Of a DNA stretch of 64,000 nucleotides, positions 47,293 through 57,750 are shown piece by piece. The translations under genes were made by a program, and so were the position numbers. Origin of the DNA: Tetrahymena thermophila SB210 (lineage: Eukaryota; Ciliophora; Oligohymenophorea; Hymenostomatida; Tetrahymenidae); the NCBI RefSeq assembly GCF_000189635.1, contig NW_002476343.1, positions 68,727 through 132,726 on the forward strand. Direction: 5' to 3'. A model generated the notes under the pieces. That model was not told the DNA's origin. It searched no databases and saw only the letters and a list, made by a program, of their open reading frames with translations. The first letter of the stretch is position 1. Each line of letters starts with the position of its first letter.

Positions 47293-50200
47293 ATGATATA
47301 ATAGAATATCTGTTTCTATGATATAGAAGAAGTAAATATTAATTTTTTTTATTAATAATGTTTAAATTTATTATTCATAAAAAAAGGTTTTAAGCTCTTC
47401 ACTTTAATCGCATTAGACACTCCATATTGATCTGAGGTATAATTAATTTATTATTATTTCTTTTTTTATATTTAATATTCAAGTTATTTACAATATTATT
47501 TTTCTAATTGAAATACTCATCAATATTAATAAGTTTTTTTAATTATTTTAAATTAACTTTCACTTAATTATTATTTTGATTGTTGAATTATTCATTTTTT
47601 TACATTTCATCTTTAATATTCATTTATCTTTCTAACTTAATAATTAAATATATTTTTTTATTTAATATTTAAAAAGTTGGAAAGAAATTGATTATAAAGG
47701 TGCTTCAGCCTTATGTTTCGGTTTATCAAATTGCACTAATCTCTCAAATTTGATACTTGATCTTTAGTAAAAACAGATTTTTTGTTATTGATTGTGACAT
47801 TTTTAAATCTAAAAATGAATTTAAAACGATATAACTAACTTTTTTAATTTATTAAATTATTAGCTTTTTATTTGATTTATTTTTATTATGCTTGTGTTTT
47901 TTTTGTTTATTTAATTCATTTTTTCATTTTCAACTTCTGTTTCTATTATTTATTTAATAATTAATTAATTTCTTATGATTTCATATTCAATTTTTCCTTC
48001 TTACTAACTATTTAACTAAATATTTTTTCTTCAATATTTAAAAGGTCGAATTAAATTGGTGACGAAGGTGCATCAGACTTAGGTTCTGGTTTAGGAAAGT
48101 GCACTAATCTCTCAAATTTGAAATTTGATCTTTAGTAAAATTTTTTATTGGTTTTTTTTAATATAAAAACGAATTCAAATAACATTAATAACTTTTTTAA
48201 TTTATTAGATTTATTATTATTTCTTTTTTTTTCAGCTTGTGTTTTTTTATATTAGTTACTATGTTTGCTTGCTAATTTAACTCATTTTATAATTAATTTT
48301 AATTATTATTTCATATTTTTTCTTGATTTTTTCTTTCTAACTAAATAATAAACTATACAATTTTTCAAATAAATTAACCACCACTTTTTGTATATATTTT
48401 GATTTTTAATTATTATATAAAAGAGCAATACACATAAAAAAAACAAGGGTTAATTTATTTGAAACATCTGTATATTTTTTTCTTCAATATTTAAAAAGTA
48501 AAAATAAAATTGCCGTATTTGGTGCATCTGGCTTAGGTTCTGGTTTAGGAAAGTGCACTAATCTCTTAAATTTGGAGCTTAATCTTGAGTAAAAACAGTT
48601 TATTTGTTTGGATTGTGATACTTTTGAAATTTAAAAATGAATTTAAAACAAAAAAACTAATTATTTTAATTTATTTATTTGTTAATATTTAAAAAGGGAC
48701 AATTAAATTGGCGATACATACATACATACATACTCGCACATGGTTACATGCACTCGGGATAGGGGCCCTATATATAATTACTTATACATTATTATTATAC
48801 GTATACCAATTTATTTATATATAATTGTGGGTAATATACTAGAAGGGAAGGGTCACCTACACCCTAATGGCATTTCTACTAATCTTCCATGATTTGACTA
48901 CGCATTATGCTCGCTTCCCATTTGTATTCCAGATCTTCTGTTCAGAATGGGGCCTCCTCTTTACCTCCTATCAGATTTGGCCCTTCCCTCCTACCAAGGA
49001 GACCGCTGGTAACATTCACATTTTTACATGGAATTTTTCGAAATAAAGGGGGCGGTATAGGATTCGAACCCCCGATATCACTGCTAAGACCCTCCGACTC
49101 GCCCACTCGAGTCGCTTAGCCCTTCTTTTAAATTGGCGATTAAGGTGCATCAGATTTAGGCTCTGGTTTAGGATATTGCACTAATCTCTCAAATTTAACA
49201 CTAAAATTAAGGTAAAAACAATTTATTTATTTTAGACTGTGATATTTTTGAATATAAAAATGAATTTAAAGCAAAAAAACTAACTAAATCTTTCATTTAT
49301 TTATTAGTTTTTTATTTGATTTATTTTTCTTTTTATGTTAATTTTTCTTGTGTGTTTTTTATTTCTTTGTTAATCTAACTGAATTCTTATAATTTCATAT
49401 TTTTTCTTCATTTTTTCCTTCTAACTAACTAATTAACTAATTAAATATTTTTTTTTCAATATTTAAAAAGTGGGAATGAAATTGGTTCAGAAGGTGCATC
49501 AGGCTTATGTTATGGTTTAGGAAAGTGCACTAATCTCTCAAATTTGGTACTTTATCTAGAGTAAAAACTGTTTATTTGTTTTAGATTGGGATATTTTGAA
49601 ATTTATTTATAAGTTTTTCATTTGATTTAATTTTCCTTGTTTTTATTCTACTTTTATTTTTTTATTTGTTTGTTTGTTCGTTAATTTAATTCATTTTTTA
49701 ATTTTCAACTTTGGTAGATGTAAATTTTTAATTAATCTCTTATGATTTCATAGTAAACTAAATATTTTCTCTTCAATATTTAAAAAGGGAGAATCAAATT
49801 GGTGATGAAGGTATATCAGACTTAGGTTCTGGTTTAGGAAAATGCACTAATCTCTCATATTTGACACTTTATCTAAGGTAAACACTTTTATTTGTTTTTG
49901 ATTGTGATATTTTTGAATATAAAAATGATTTTAAAGCAATATTACTAATTACCTCTTTTAATTTTTTTATTAGCTTTTTATTTTATTTATTTTTCTTTTT
50001 TTTTTGCTCTGTTTGTGTTATTTATTTATTCATTTCTTTATTTTTTGTTAATTAACTTCTTTTTCATTTTCAATCTTTTCTTTATAGTTAATTAATTAAC
50101 TCATTTCTTATTATTTCATATTTTTCTTTATTTTTTCCTTCGAACTAATTAAATATTTTTTTCTCTTCAATTTTTATAAAGGTTTAATTAAATTTGTGCA

Positions 50201-52674
50201 GTTGGTACATCAGGCTTAGGTTCTGGTTTAGGAAAGTGTAGTAATCTCTAAAGTTTAAAACTTGATCTTTAGTAAAAAGAATTTTATTTGTTTTGGATTA
50301 TGATATTTTTGAATATAAAAGTGAATTTAAAGCAACTCTTTTAATTAATTTATTAGATTTATATTTCATTTATTTTTATTTTTTTTATTTTATTTGTGTT
50401 TTTTTTTATTTATTTATTTCTTTGTTTTTTTGTTAATTTAACTCATTTTTTCATATTGAATTTTTGATTATATTTTAATTAATTAATTTCTTATTATTTC
50501 ATATTTTTTCCTTCTAATTAACTAATTAATATTTTATATTGAATATTTAAAAAGGGATAATTAAATCAATGGTGAAGGTGCATCGGGCTTAGGTTTTGGT
50601 TTAGGAAAGTGCACTAATCTCTCAAATTTGACACTTTATTTTGAGTAAAAACAGCTTATTTACTTTGGATTGTGATATTTTTGAAAATAAAAATGAATTT
50701 AAAACAATATAACTAACTCTTTCATTAATCTAAAAGACTAACTAGTTAACCTATTATTTCTTCAATATTTAAAAAGTAAATATTAAATTGATGTAATTGG
50801 CTAATTAGGCTTAGGTTTTGGTTTAGGAAAGTGCACTAATCTCACAAATTTGACATTTAATTTTAAGTAAATACAGTATATTTGTTTTGGATTACGATGT
50901 TTTTGAGTATAAAACTCTTTAATATAATTAACTCTTTTTATTTATTTATATTTTTATTTACTTTTTATTTTATTTATTTTCCTTTTATTATTCTTATCTA
51001 TTTTTAATTTTTCTTACTTTGTTTGTAAATTTATCTTTTTTTTTGATTTTCAAATTTGAATTAGCAATTTTTTTTTCTTCAATATATTAAAAGGCAACTT
51101 TATATTGATAGTTAAGCTGCATCATGCTTAGGTTCTGATTTAGCAAAAAGTACTAATCTTACAAATTTGGCACTTAATCTTGAGTAAAAACAGTTTATTT
51201 GTTTTGAATTGTGATATTTTCGAATATAAAAATGAATTTAAAATAATATAACTCACTCCTTTATAGATTTATTTTATTTATTTATTCTATTTGTAATTTT
51301 TTTTGTTTATTTTTTGTTAATTTAGTTTCATTTTAATTTATTTATTTATTTTTATCATTTCAAATTTTTCTTCATTTATTTTTTCATTTTATATTTTTTC
51401 TTCAATATTTCAAAAGAAAAAAAGAAATTGGTGATACAAGTATATAAATATTAGGTTTTGTTTTATCAAACTTGACAAATCTCTCAAATTTGACACTTAA
51501 TCTTAGGTAAAAACATTTTATTTGTATTTTTGAAAACTATATAAATATATCTTTTAAATATTTGCTATTTATTTTATTTATTTTTCTTTTTTTATTCTGC
51601 TTTTGTTAATTTATATTTTTTTGTTTGGTTAAAGGGGGGGNNNNNNNNNNNNNNNNNNNNNNNNNNNNNNNNNNNNNNNNNNNNNNNNNNNNNNNNNNNN
51701 NNNNNNNNNNNNNNNNNNNNNNNNNNNNNNNNNNNNNNNNCCCCCCCCCCCCTTAAATTAACTCATTATTGCAATTCTAATTTTTTATTATTAATTAATT
51801 TCTTATTATTTCATATTTTGCTTCATTTTTTAACTAACTAATTAAGTATATTTTTTTTCTTCAATATTTAATAAGTAAAAATTAAATTCGTGATGAAGGT
51901 GTATATATCTTAGGTTCTGATTTAAGAAAGTGCACTAATCTCTCAAATTTGACACTTAACCTTGGGTAAAAACAGTTTATTTGTTTTTTAATTGTATTTT
52001 TTTTGAAAATAAAAATAATCTAAAACAATATAACTAACTCTAATAATTTATTGATTAGATTTTTATTTGATTTATTCTTCTTTTATTTTTTATACTGCTT
52101 GTGTTATTTATTTGTTTGTTTCTTTGTTTAATTGTTAATTTAACTCATTTTTTATTCAACAATTAATGAATACATTTCTTGTTATTTCATATTTTTTCTT
52201 CATTTTAACCTTCTAACTAGCTAATTAACTAAATCTTTTTTCTTCAATATTTAAAAAGGTTTAATTATTTAAATTACTAAGGTGCATTAGATTTATGCTA
52301 TAATTTAGGATAGTTGACTAAACTCTCAAATTTGACACTTGATCTTTTGTAATAAAAACAGTTTATTTTTTTTGTGTTATGATATTTTAGAATATAAAAA
52401 TAAATTTAAACAACACAACTAACCTTTTAATTTATAGGCTTTTTATTTGATTTCTTTTTCTTTTTTTTTATTCTGATAATTTTTTATTTATTTACTGATT
52501 TAAAATATAAATTTTATTTAAAAATTTTATTCTCTTTATTTTTTTTATTAATTTACAATAATTTATATTAAAAGCAAAAACAAAATAACGAGATCAAACA
52601 ATTTGAAATTAAAGTGTCTGAAATCAAAAAGATTAGTTATCTTAAAAATGTATATTGATGATAAGAGTTGGTGA
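47293..52674 (+). CDS. leucine-rich-repeat (ribonuclease-inhibitor-like) protein, one LRR per exon; one exon split by SINE-like element
   Basis: I assemble 16 exons: 47293-47331, 47387-47436, then 13 of exactly 90 nt (47677-47766, 48045-48134, 48499-48588, 48697-48715 plus 49141-49211, 49471-49560, 49788-49877, 50182-50271, 50555-50644, 50777-50866, 51094-51183, 51417-51506, 51876-51965, 52259-52348), and 52575-52674 ending at TGA. Each 90-nt exon has an A-rich acceptor (ttcaatatttaaaaag), a GTAA donor, phase 2 at both ends, and encodes one 30-residue LRR: NQIGDEGASGLGSGLGKC then TNLSNLTLDL. The last exon encodes CLKSKRLVILKMYI, a typical cap. Without the insertion the product is 452 residues. 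LRRs bind proteins. The insertion puts a TGA (48890-48892) in frame, so the gene is broken unless that exon is skipped. More exons may lie in the gap. The first two exons are the least certain. Confidence 0.75.
48703..48715 (+). repeat. target-site duplication, left copy
   Basis: ttaaattggcgat, identical to 49128-49140. The adjoining bases differ on both sides (a/t before, a/t after), so the duplication is exactly 13 bp. Confidence 0.9.
48716..49127 (-). mobile_element. tRNA-derived SINE-like retroposon
   Basis: This 412-bp insert is much richer in G+C than anything around it and is flanked by a perfect 13-bp direct repeat. On the minus strand it starts (at 49127) with a tRNA-like head: AGGGCTAAGCGACTCGAGTG, a possible A-box region with a perfect GACTCG/CGAGTC stem, then GGGGTTCGAATCC, which contains the perfect Pol III B box GGTTCGAATCC (49060-49070). 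A tRNA-unrelated body follows, and the far end is a simple-repeat tail, (TATG)n, next to the other target-site copy. Head, body, short-repeat tail and target-site duplication are the hallmarks of a SINE moved by a LINE reverse transcriptase. No protein is encoded. The tRNA parent looks class-II-like (Leu or Ser) but is too diverged to name. Confidence 0.85.
49048..49123 (-). ncRNA. tRNA-like head of the SINE with Pol III promoter boxes
   Basis: The B box and T-loop GTTCGAATC are perfect, but the T stem pairs only partly (GGGGG against CCTAT) and the acceptor ends do not pair, so it is not a functional tRNA. The D-arm-like hairpin GACTCG-AGTGGG-CGAGTC is strong. Transcription would run leftward, opposite to the LRR gene. 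Confidence 0.7.
49128..49140 (+). repeat. target-site duplication, right copy
   Basis: ttaaattggcgat, the second copy of the 13-bp duplication. The LRR exon resumes at 49141. Confidence 0.9.
51641..51740. other. scaffold gap of 100 N between G and C homopolymers
   Basis: Exactly 100 N, preceded by a G run and followed by twelve C. It lies within an intron of the LRR gene and may hide further LRR exons. Confidence 0.99.
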
Positions 52675-55555
52675 AAAAAAAGGCAAATAAATAATATATT
52701 TGAATACCTTAATAAAATTCGTTTTATTTTTTAATACTTTGTAATCTGATAATTTTATCTAAAATAGATAGATTTATTATTTTTTTTAAATTTATAAATA
52801 TCATATTTTTTTAATTTAGTAAAATTTTATAAAAAAAACTAAATTTAAGTATTAAATTCTTCTAAAATCATCTTGGAGCCTTCTGTAAAAAGATTAAAGT
52901 TTTGATCAATTGCTGTTACCTTACTTACTATGTTTTATTTAATTAAATAAATCAAAGCTTATATATTATAGATATTTATAATGGAAATTAATATTTTTTT
53001 AAGAATAAGTAAAGTTTAAATAAATTACAATATTTATTATTTAATTTTTTTATTATATTAAAAAATTTGGCAATATATTTTCTTAACTTAGTAAAGATGC
53101 TTTATTTATACTTTTAATATATCATATTATCATTAAAAATAATATATAAATTGATTTATATTTATTACATAAAATAGTACATGATAAAAATACGATTGGC
53201 TAAATTATTGATTTGAATTGTATCATTTAATATTTGCATATGTATTTTATATGAGATAGAAAGAATAAAAATTCAGGCAATAAGTAAACTAATTGATTAA
53301 TTTAATTTATCTATATCATTAATTCATCCAATAATATCCACATTATGATATTTTTTTTAGTTACAATATAAAAATAAGTTGAAGCTATTTTTTACAAAAA
53401 TGGTTAACTAAATACTACTAACTATATTCTTAAATTATTTATAACTTTATTATTTGAAAGTAAGATTTAAAAATATGAATACTTTATATTTTTAAAAAAT
53501 CAATCTTTTAAAGGACCTCTAATTAGTTTTTTACCCCAAATTAGTACACTTTAAGGATTACTACCTAATTTAAATTGTCTATCTTTTTTTCTACCTCAAA
53601 TTAAAATAGTCAATATTTATATTCAAAAAAATTGTAATTAACATATTAAATTTTTACAAAATTGCTATTATTACAATAATTAATATTTTAAAATCCAAAA
53701 ATAGAAATTTAAACAAGTTTTATATAAATTTGTAAATTAAATAATAAGTTCTTTATCTAAAATTTTGCTAGAAATGCAAATATATTCGAAATTGCTTATT
53801 TCAAGTATAAATTAAATGAAAAACTTATTATAAAATTTTGTGTAATATTTATTGACGAAGAAATAGTGTAACAAAATACTTTAATTTATAAAACATAGAT
53901 AACGCCTAGAATAAATAAAGACGTTAGTATAATAAGCGAATACTTTTTATAAATTAATATAATAAACTCAATAAAAATATATATCTAAATGTAAATCTAT
54001 ATTAATTAATTAAAAACCACATAAAATTACATTAAAAAATCATTTATTTGATTTGATTACGAACAATTAAACATAACGCTTTATATATTTATATGTGTAA
54101 ATTCCTTTATTAAATATATTCATAAACTGGAAATTAAAAATTGGTTTATCTATTTTATTTACAAATTAAAGAAATTCAAAAATCTATCAAAGATACTCTC
54201 TTAGATCATTACTTTAAAAAATTATTGAAAATGGCTTCAAACAATTTTTTGAAAAAAAATCTTCTTGCCCATTTTTAAAGCCATAATAAAATTAGAATTT
54301 TTAATTATTATAAAACATTATTTAATAACATTTTATATCTTAATGAATAAGATAAAAATTTCAAAAAAATAAGAAATTGAATTTGAATGATTATTTTACC
54401 AGATTCAATTTCTAGAATCTTTATAACTTAATGTACTTTTAAAAGTAAAAAGAAATGAAATCTTAAGAGCAAAGACGTTTTTTATTTGGTATAATTTGCT
54501 TTAAAAAAATACAATTAATGGTATTTTTTGAAAATATTTTAAATCTTATTGAGATTAATCTTCAAATTTAGTAAAAAAAATTTTATTTTTAATAAAAACT
54601 AGAAATAACCAAATTTTCAAAAAAAAGTCAGACTAATGCTAAAAAATGACTTACACTTTTAAATATTGTAAAATTAATTCTTTACGCATATTTTAATATT
54701 TGAAAGTCTTTACAGATTACATATTTAAATTTTAAACGAAAATAAAATAAATTTTCGTCTATACCATTTGTGCGTTTTTTATTATTATTTATATCTATAA
54801 AATAGACAATTTGAGTAAATAAATATACTACTAAGTGTAATTATCGCTGGAATAAATTAATAAATAAATAATAGATAAAAATCTCAAATAAATATTAAAT
54901 CCATAATTAAAATTAATTCACGTAAATATTAATTAGTCAATTTGTAAAGTTTCTTCAAAATTATTCAGTAATTTAATCAGTAACTTAAAATATTTCGATT
55001 TGATTTTTGAAATTTTCGGTAGAAGATTTTTATTTTTTGGACTATTTTTATCTTGATAAAAGTAAATATATTAGTTTTCAAACCCTAAAGCAAAAATAGA
55101 TAGTTAGTCAGTCAGTCAGAAGACCCTATTTTTTATCAATCTATTTATTGAAAGTAAGTTAATTCATTTAAAATGTTTTAAAAAGGTTCTCTTATTTATT
55201 AAATGAGAATATTTAACAGATTTAACAGCCAATAAGAATATACAAAAATTCATTATCTTTATATTAAAATTTACTAATATTTTTTTTTATTTGGGAATAG
55301 TAAATAAGTAAAGTATTGATTAAAGAAAATAATTAAATCCCACTTTATTTGAAATATTACAATTTTTGAAAATATATCTAAATAGAAATAAACAGGGAAT
55401 TAGATAGATACTCAATCAATTAAAATAAATCGACTATTTTAAGAAGTGGTTGAAACTCAAATACTTATAATTGATTAATAAACTAAAATATAAATAATAA
55501 CTACTTAAATTATAAATACCAACTAATTAAATTACTAAGCCTTAAACATTAGTAA
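52675..55555. other. intergenic, block-3 upstream region
   Basis: AT-rich with no gene seen. From about 53000 it matches the upstream regions of antigen genes 1 and 4; from about 53750 it is close to that of gene 2. Confidence 0.6.
55408..55555 (+). promoter_or_regulatory. conserved antigen-gene promoter-proximal element, copy 3
   Basis: Same element as in copies 1, 2 and 4; here ggttgaaactcaaatac replaces ggttgacactcaaatac. Confidence 0.65.
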
Positions 55556-56617
55556 ATGAATAAAAAACTATTTGCTTTTATAGCAATTTTATGCTTCTTA
55601 GAAGTTGCTCTCACTTATAATCCATGTGAAATTTGTAAATATAGCCCTACTGGCGATGACGCAAATGGCGCATGTGTCAGCTGCCCTCCTGGAGAATGTA
55701 CCACTGCAACTGGAATTGCTGGATCTAGTCCTAGTGTATGTACTACTAAAGCATGTGTTTAAGGATATTATAGCGCAACAGGTTTTGATACAGACGGAGC
55801 TGGAAGTGGATGTGTTGCTTGTACTTCTGGTACATCAACTCCTAGTACTTAAACTGTAGGAATATCATAATCTGTTTGTACTGTTACTCTTAAGGCATGT
55901 GCTAAAGGTAGTTTTTCTGCCTCAGGATTCGATACAGATGGAGCTGGAGCTGGATGTACTGCTTGTACTGCTGGTACATCAACTCCTAATACTTAAACTG
56001 TAGGAACAGCTTAATCTATTTGTACTGTTACTCTTAAGGCATGTGCTAAAGGTAGTTTTTCTGCCTCAGGATTTGATACAGACGGAGCTGGAACTGGATG
56101 TACTGCTTGTACTGCTGGTACATCAACTCCTAATACTTAAACTGCAGGAACAGCTTAATCCATTTGTACTGTTACTCTTAAGGCATGTGCTAAAGGTAGC
56201 TTTTCTGCCTCAGGATTTGATACAGACGGAGCTGGAACTGGATGTACAGCTTGTACTGCTGGAACATCAACTCCTAACACTTAAACTGTAGGAACAGGCT
56301 AATCTGTTTGTAGTGTTACTCTTAAGGCATGTGCTGCTGGATCATATAGTGCTTCAGGTTTAGATACAGACGGTAATGGAGCAGGTTGTACTCAATGTGC
56401 AGCTAATACTTACTCTGCTTAAAGTGCTACTTCTTGTACTTCTTGCACTAATAATCGTACCTCTCCAGCTGGATCTACTGCTGTCACTGCTTGCGTATGT
56501 CCATCAGGAACAACTGGTTCTACAGATGGTGTTAGTACATGTTCTGATAATACTACTAGTGGTTAAAAAATCACTGTTTTTGTATCTCTCATTTTTATTT
56601 TAATGTCTTTATTCTGA
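55556..56617 (+). CDS. immobilization antigen (SerH-like), 4-repeat copy
   Basis: A single exon of 353 residues. The layout is as in copy 2: signal peptide MNKKLFAFIAILCFLEVALT, head NPCEICKYSPTGDDANGAC, four GFDTDGAG repeats, the shared Cys-rich tail and a GPI-signal end. All four repeats here end with VTLKA and are 48 residues long, unlike copy 2 where two end with LKA, which accounts for the four extra residues. The head differs from copy 2 at a few positions (CEIC for CAIC, TTATG for TNATG). The remaining tail is nearly identical, so copies 2 and 3 are recent duplicates or have been kept alike by gene conversion. Confidence 0.94.
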
Positions 56618-56652
56618 AACTAAAAGAAATAAACTATACTTTAATATTTTTA

Positions 56653-56692
56653 GTATGATTCATGTTTACACATGTGTTGTTACTGATTTTAA
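56653..56692 (+). promoter_or_regulatory. conserved antigen 3'-UTR element, copy 3
   Basis: Contains catgtttacacatgtgttgt, the shared palindrome-centred element, at the usual distance after the stop. Confidence 0.55.
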
Positions 56693-57309
56693 TTCTTAAG
56701 TTTATTTTCAAAAGAAGATATTTTAAAAGCAAAAAATCATAAAACCTAATTTTTATTAATTTTTTATCACTGATAAGCAAGCTTAGACGATTTATTCCAT
56801 AATTTTTTCTATTTAAAAAATTGTTAAATCAAATAGTTTTATATGCACAATATTTATGAAGTTGTATAATTTATCAAAATATTAAATAATTGGATAAGCG
56901 TTTTTATCTTTTAATTTATTTTCCAAGTTCGAAACCCATTCCGAAACCTATTTTTAATTCTATTTATTTATTTATACTTATAATAAACTTTTAATCCAAC
57001 GTATTTATTTACAGGATTCCTATTTTAGAGAATTTTATTTAGTTAATTGTCTATAAATATTTGAGTATGTATTAGAAGGTAATATAAAACATTCTACAAA
57101 ATGTTTTTATTTTTTTTAATACAATTTAATGTGGTAAACTTACGAATTTAAGATATAAGGTATAACTAATTATAATTTCTTATATATTTGAGAGAGTTCA
57201 ATGTTTTTTATTAATAGAAATTTTTTCATTTTATTTTATTACTCAAAGTAAAATTTATTAAAAATTTGAAGGTATTTTACAGAGTTAAGGTTTCACTCAA
57301 TAAATATGA

Positions 57310-57750
57310 TTGATAGAGAGAGATCCATTATGATGTATGGTACCAATACAAACGAATCATTAATACATTTAGAGCTAGCAACATGAATATGTACTTGCAA
57401 GTCGAGCAATTCATTTTCCAAAACTTTTATCTGCATATTTTCCAGCTTAAAACTAAGCATCCTTGTTAAGAAGCTAGAAGGACTAACAGGAACACTAGCA
57501 TATCCTGAGTTTCAGATGCAGATTTTTATCAAGCCTAATTTAAGTATAATTTTTAGCATAGCATTTACAACTGGTGAAATTAGAAGTATTTTAGACCATT
57601 TTCACAACTTTTACAAATGGTATTCTCCTTAAAAGTTGAATATTAACTTACACTGCATTAAGTGCAAATAGAGCTTATAGATTTACTTGAATGTGTTCCT
57701 GCTGGACAAGCAGTACATTTATCAGAAGCTTTAAATTAAGTTGTTTGTAA
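57310..57750 (-). pseudogene. Cys-rich surface-protein gene remnant, copy B
   Basis: Minus-strand reading from about 57750 gives KASDKCTACPAGTHSSKSIS, then ICTQCS and, in the same frame, NTICKSCENGLKYF. A TGA ends this frame near 57530, and further related segments (CKCYAKNYTQIR, AQFQAGKYADKSFGK) continue in another frame. The CTACPAG and CxxC spacing is that of Tetrahymena Cys-rich repeat proteins. It lacks a start, a membrane segment and a continuous frame, so I call it a remnant. The GTAAGT after TGCAGT could be an old intron donor. A less preserved relative may lie near 63600-63850. Confidence 0.6.

Larger units (their letters stand above)
47677..52348 (+). repeat. array of 13 homologous exon-intron units
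   Basis: Both the 90-nt exons and their flanks are homologous. After the donor the introns start with aaaacagtttatttgtttt- and gaatataaaaatgaattta-like stretches, and before the acceptor they end with ctaactaa...ttcttcaatatttaaaaag. Exon-to-exon spacing varies from about 200 to 450 bp because the central T-rich part of the introns changes length. Growth by duplication of whole exon-intron units explains this. Confidence 0.85.

Noticed and set aside
47114-47296. 60-codon ORF before the LRR gene
   Set aside because: No TAA or TAG codons and no recognisable product. It ends at TGA exactly over the proposed LRR start, so it is more likely chance, although it could hold part of an unrecognised 5' exon.
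48907-49119. 70-codon ORF in the GC-richer insert
   Set aside because: It lies across the SINE body and tRNA-like head on the wrong strand and shows no protein-like conservation; it exists only because the insert is GC-rich.
49048-49123. Functional tRNA gene
   Set aside because: The T loop and B box are perfect, but the T stem and acceptor stem do not pair properly, and it is embedded in a flanked insert with a target-site duplication.
47700-52350. Non-coding satellite DNA
   Set aside because: At first sight an irregular AT-rich repeat, but each unit contains a 90-nt frame with consistent splice sites and an LRR consensus, so it is an exon array.
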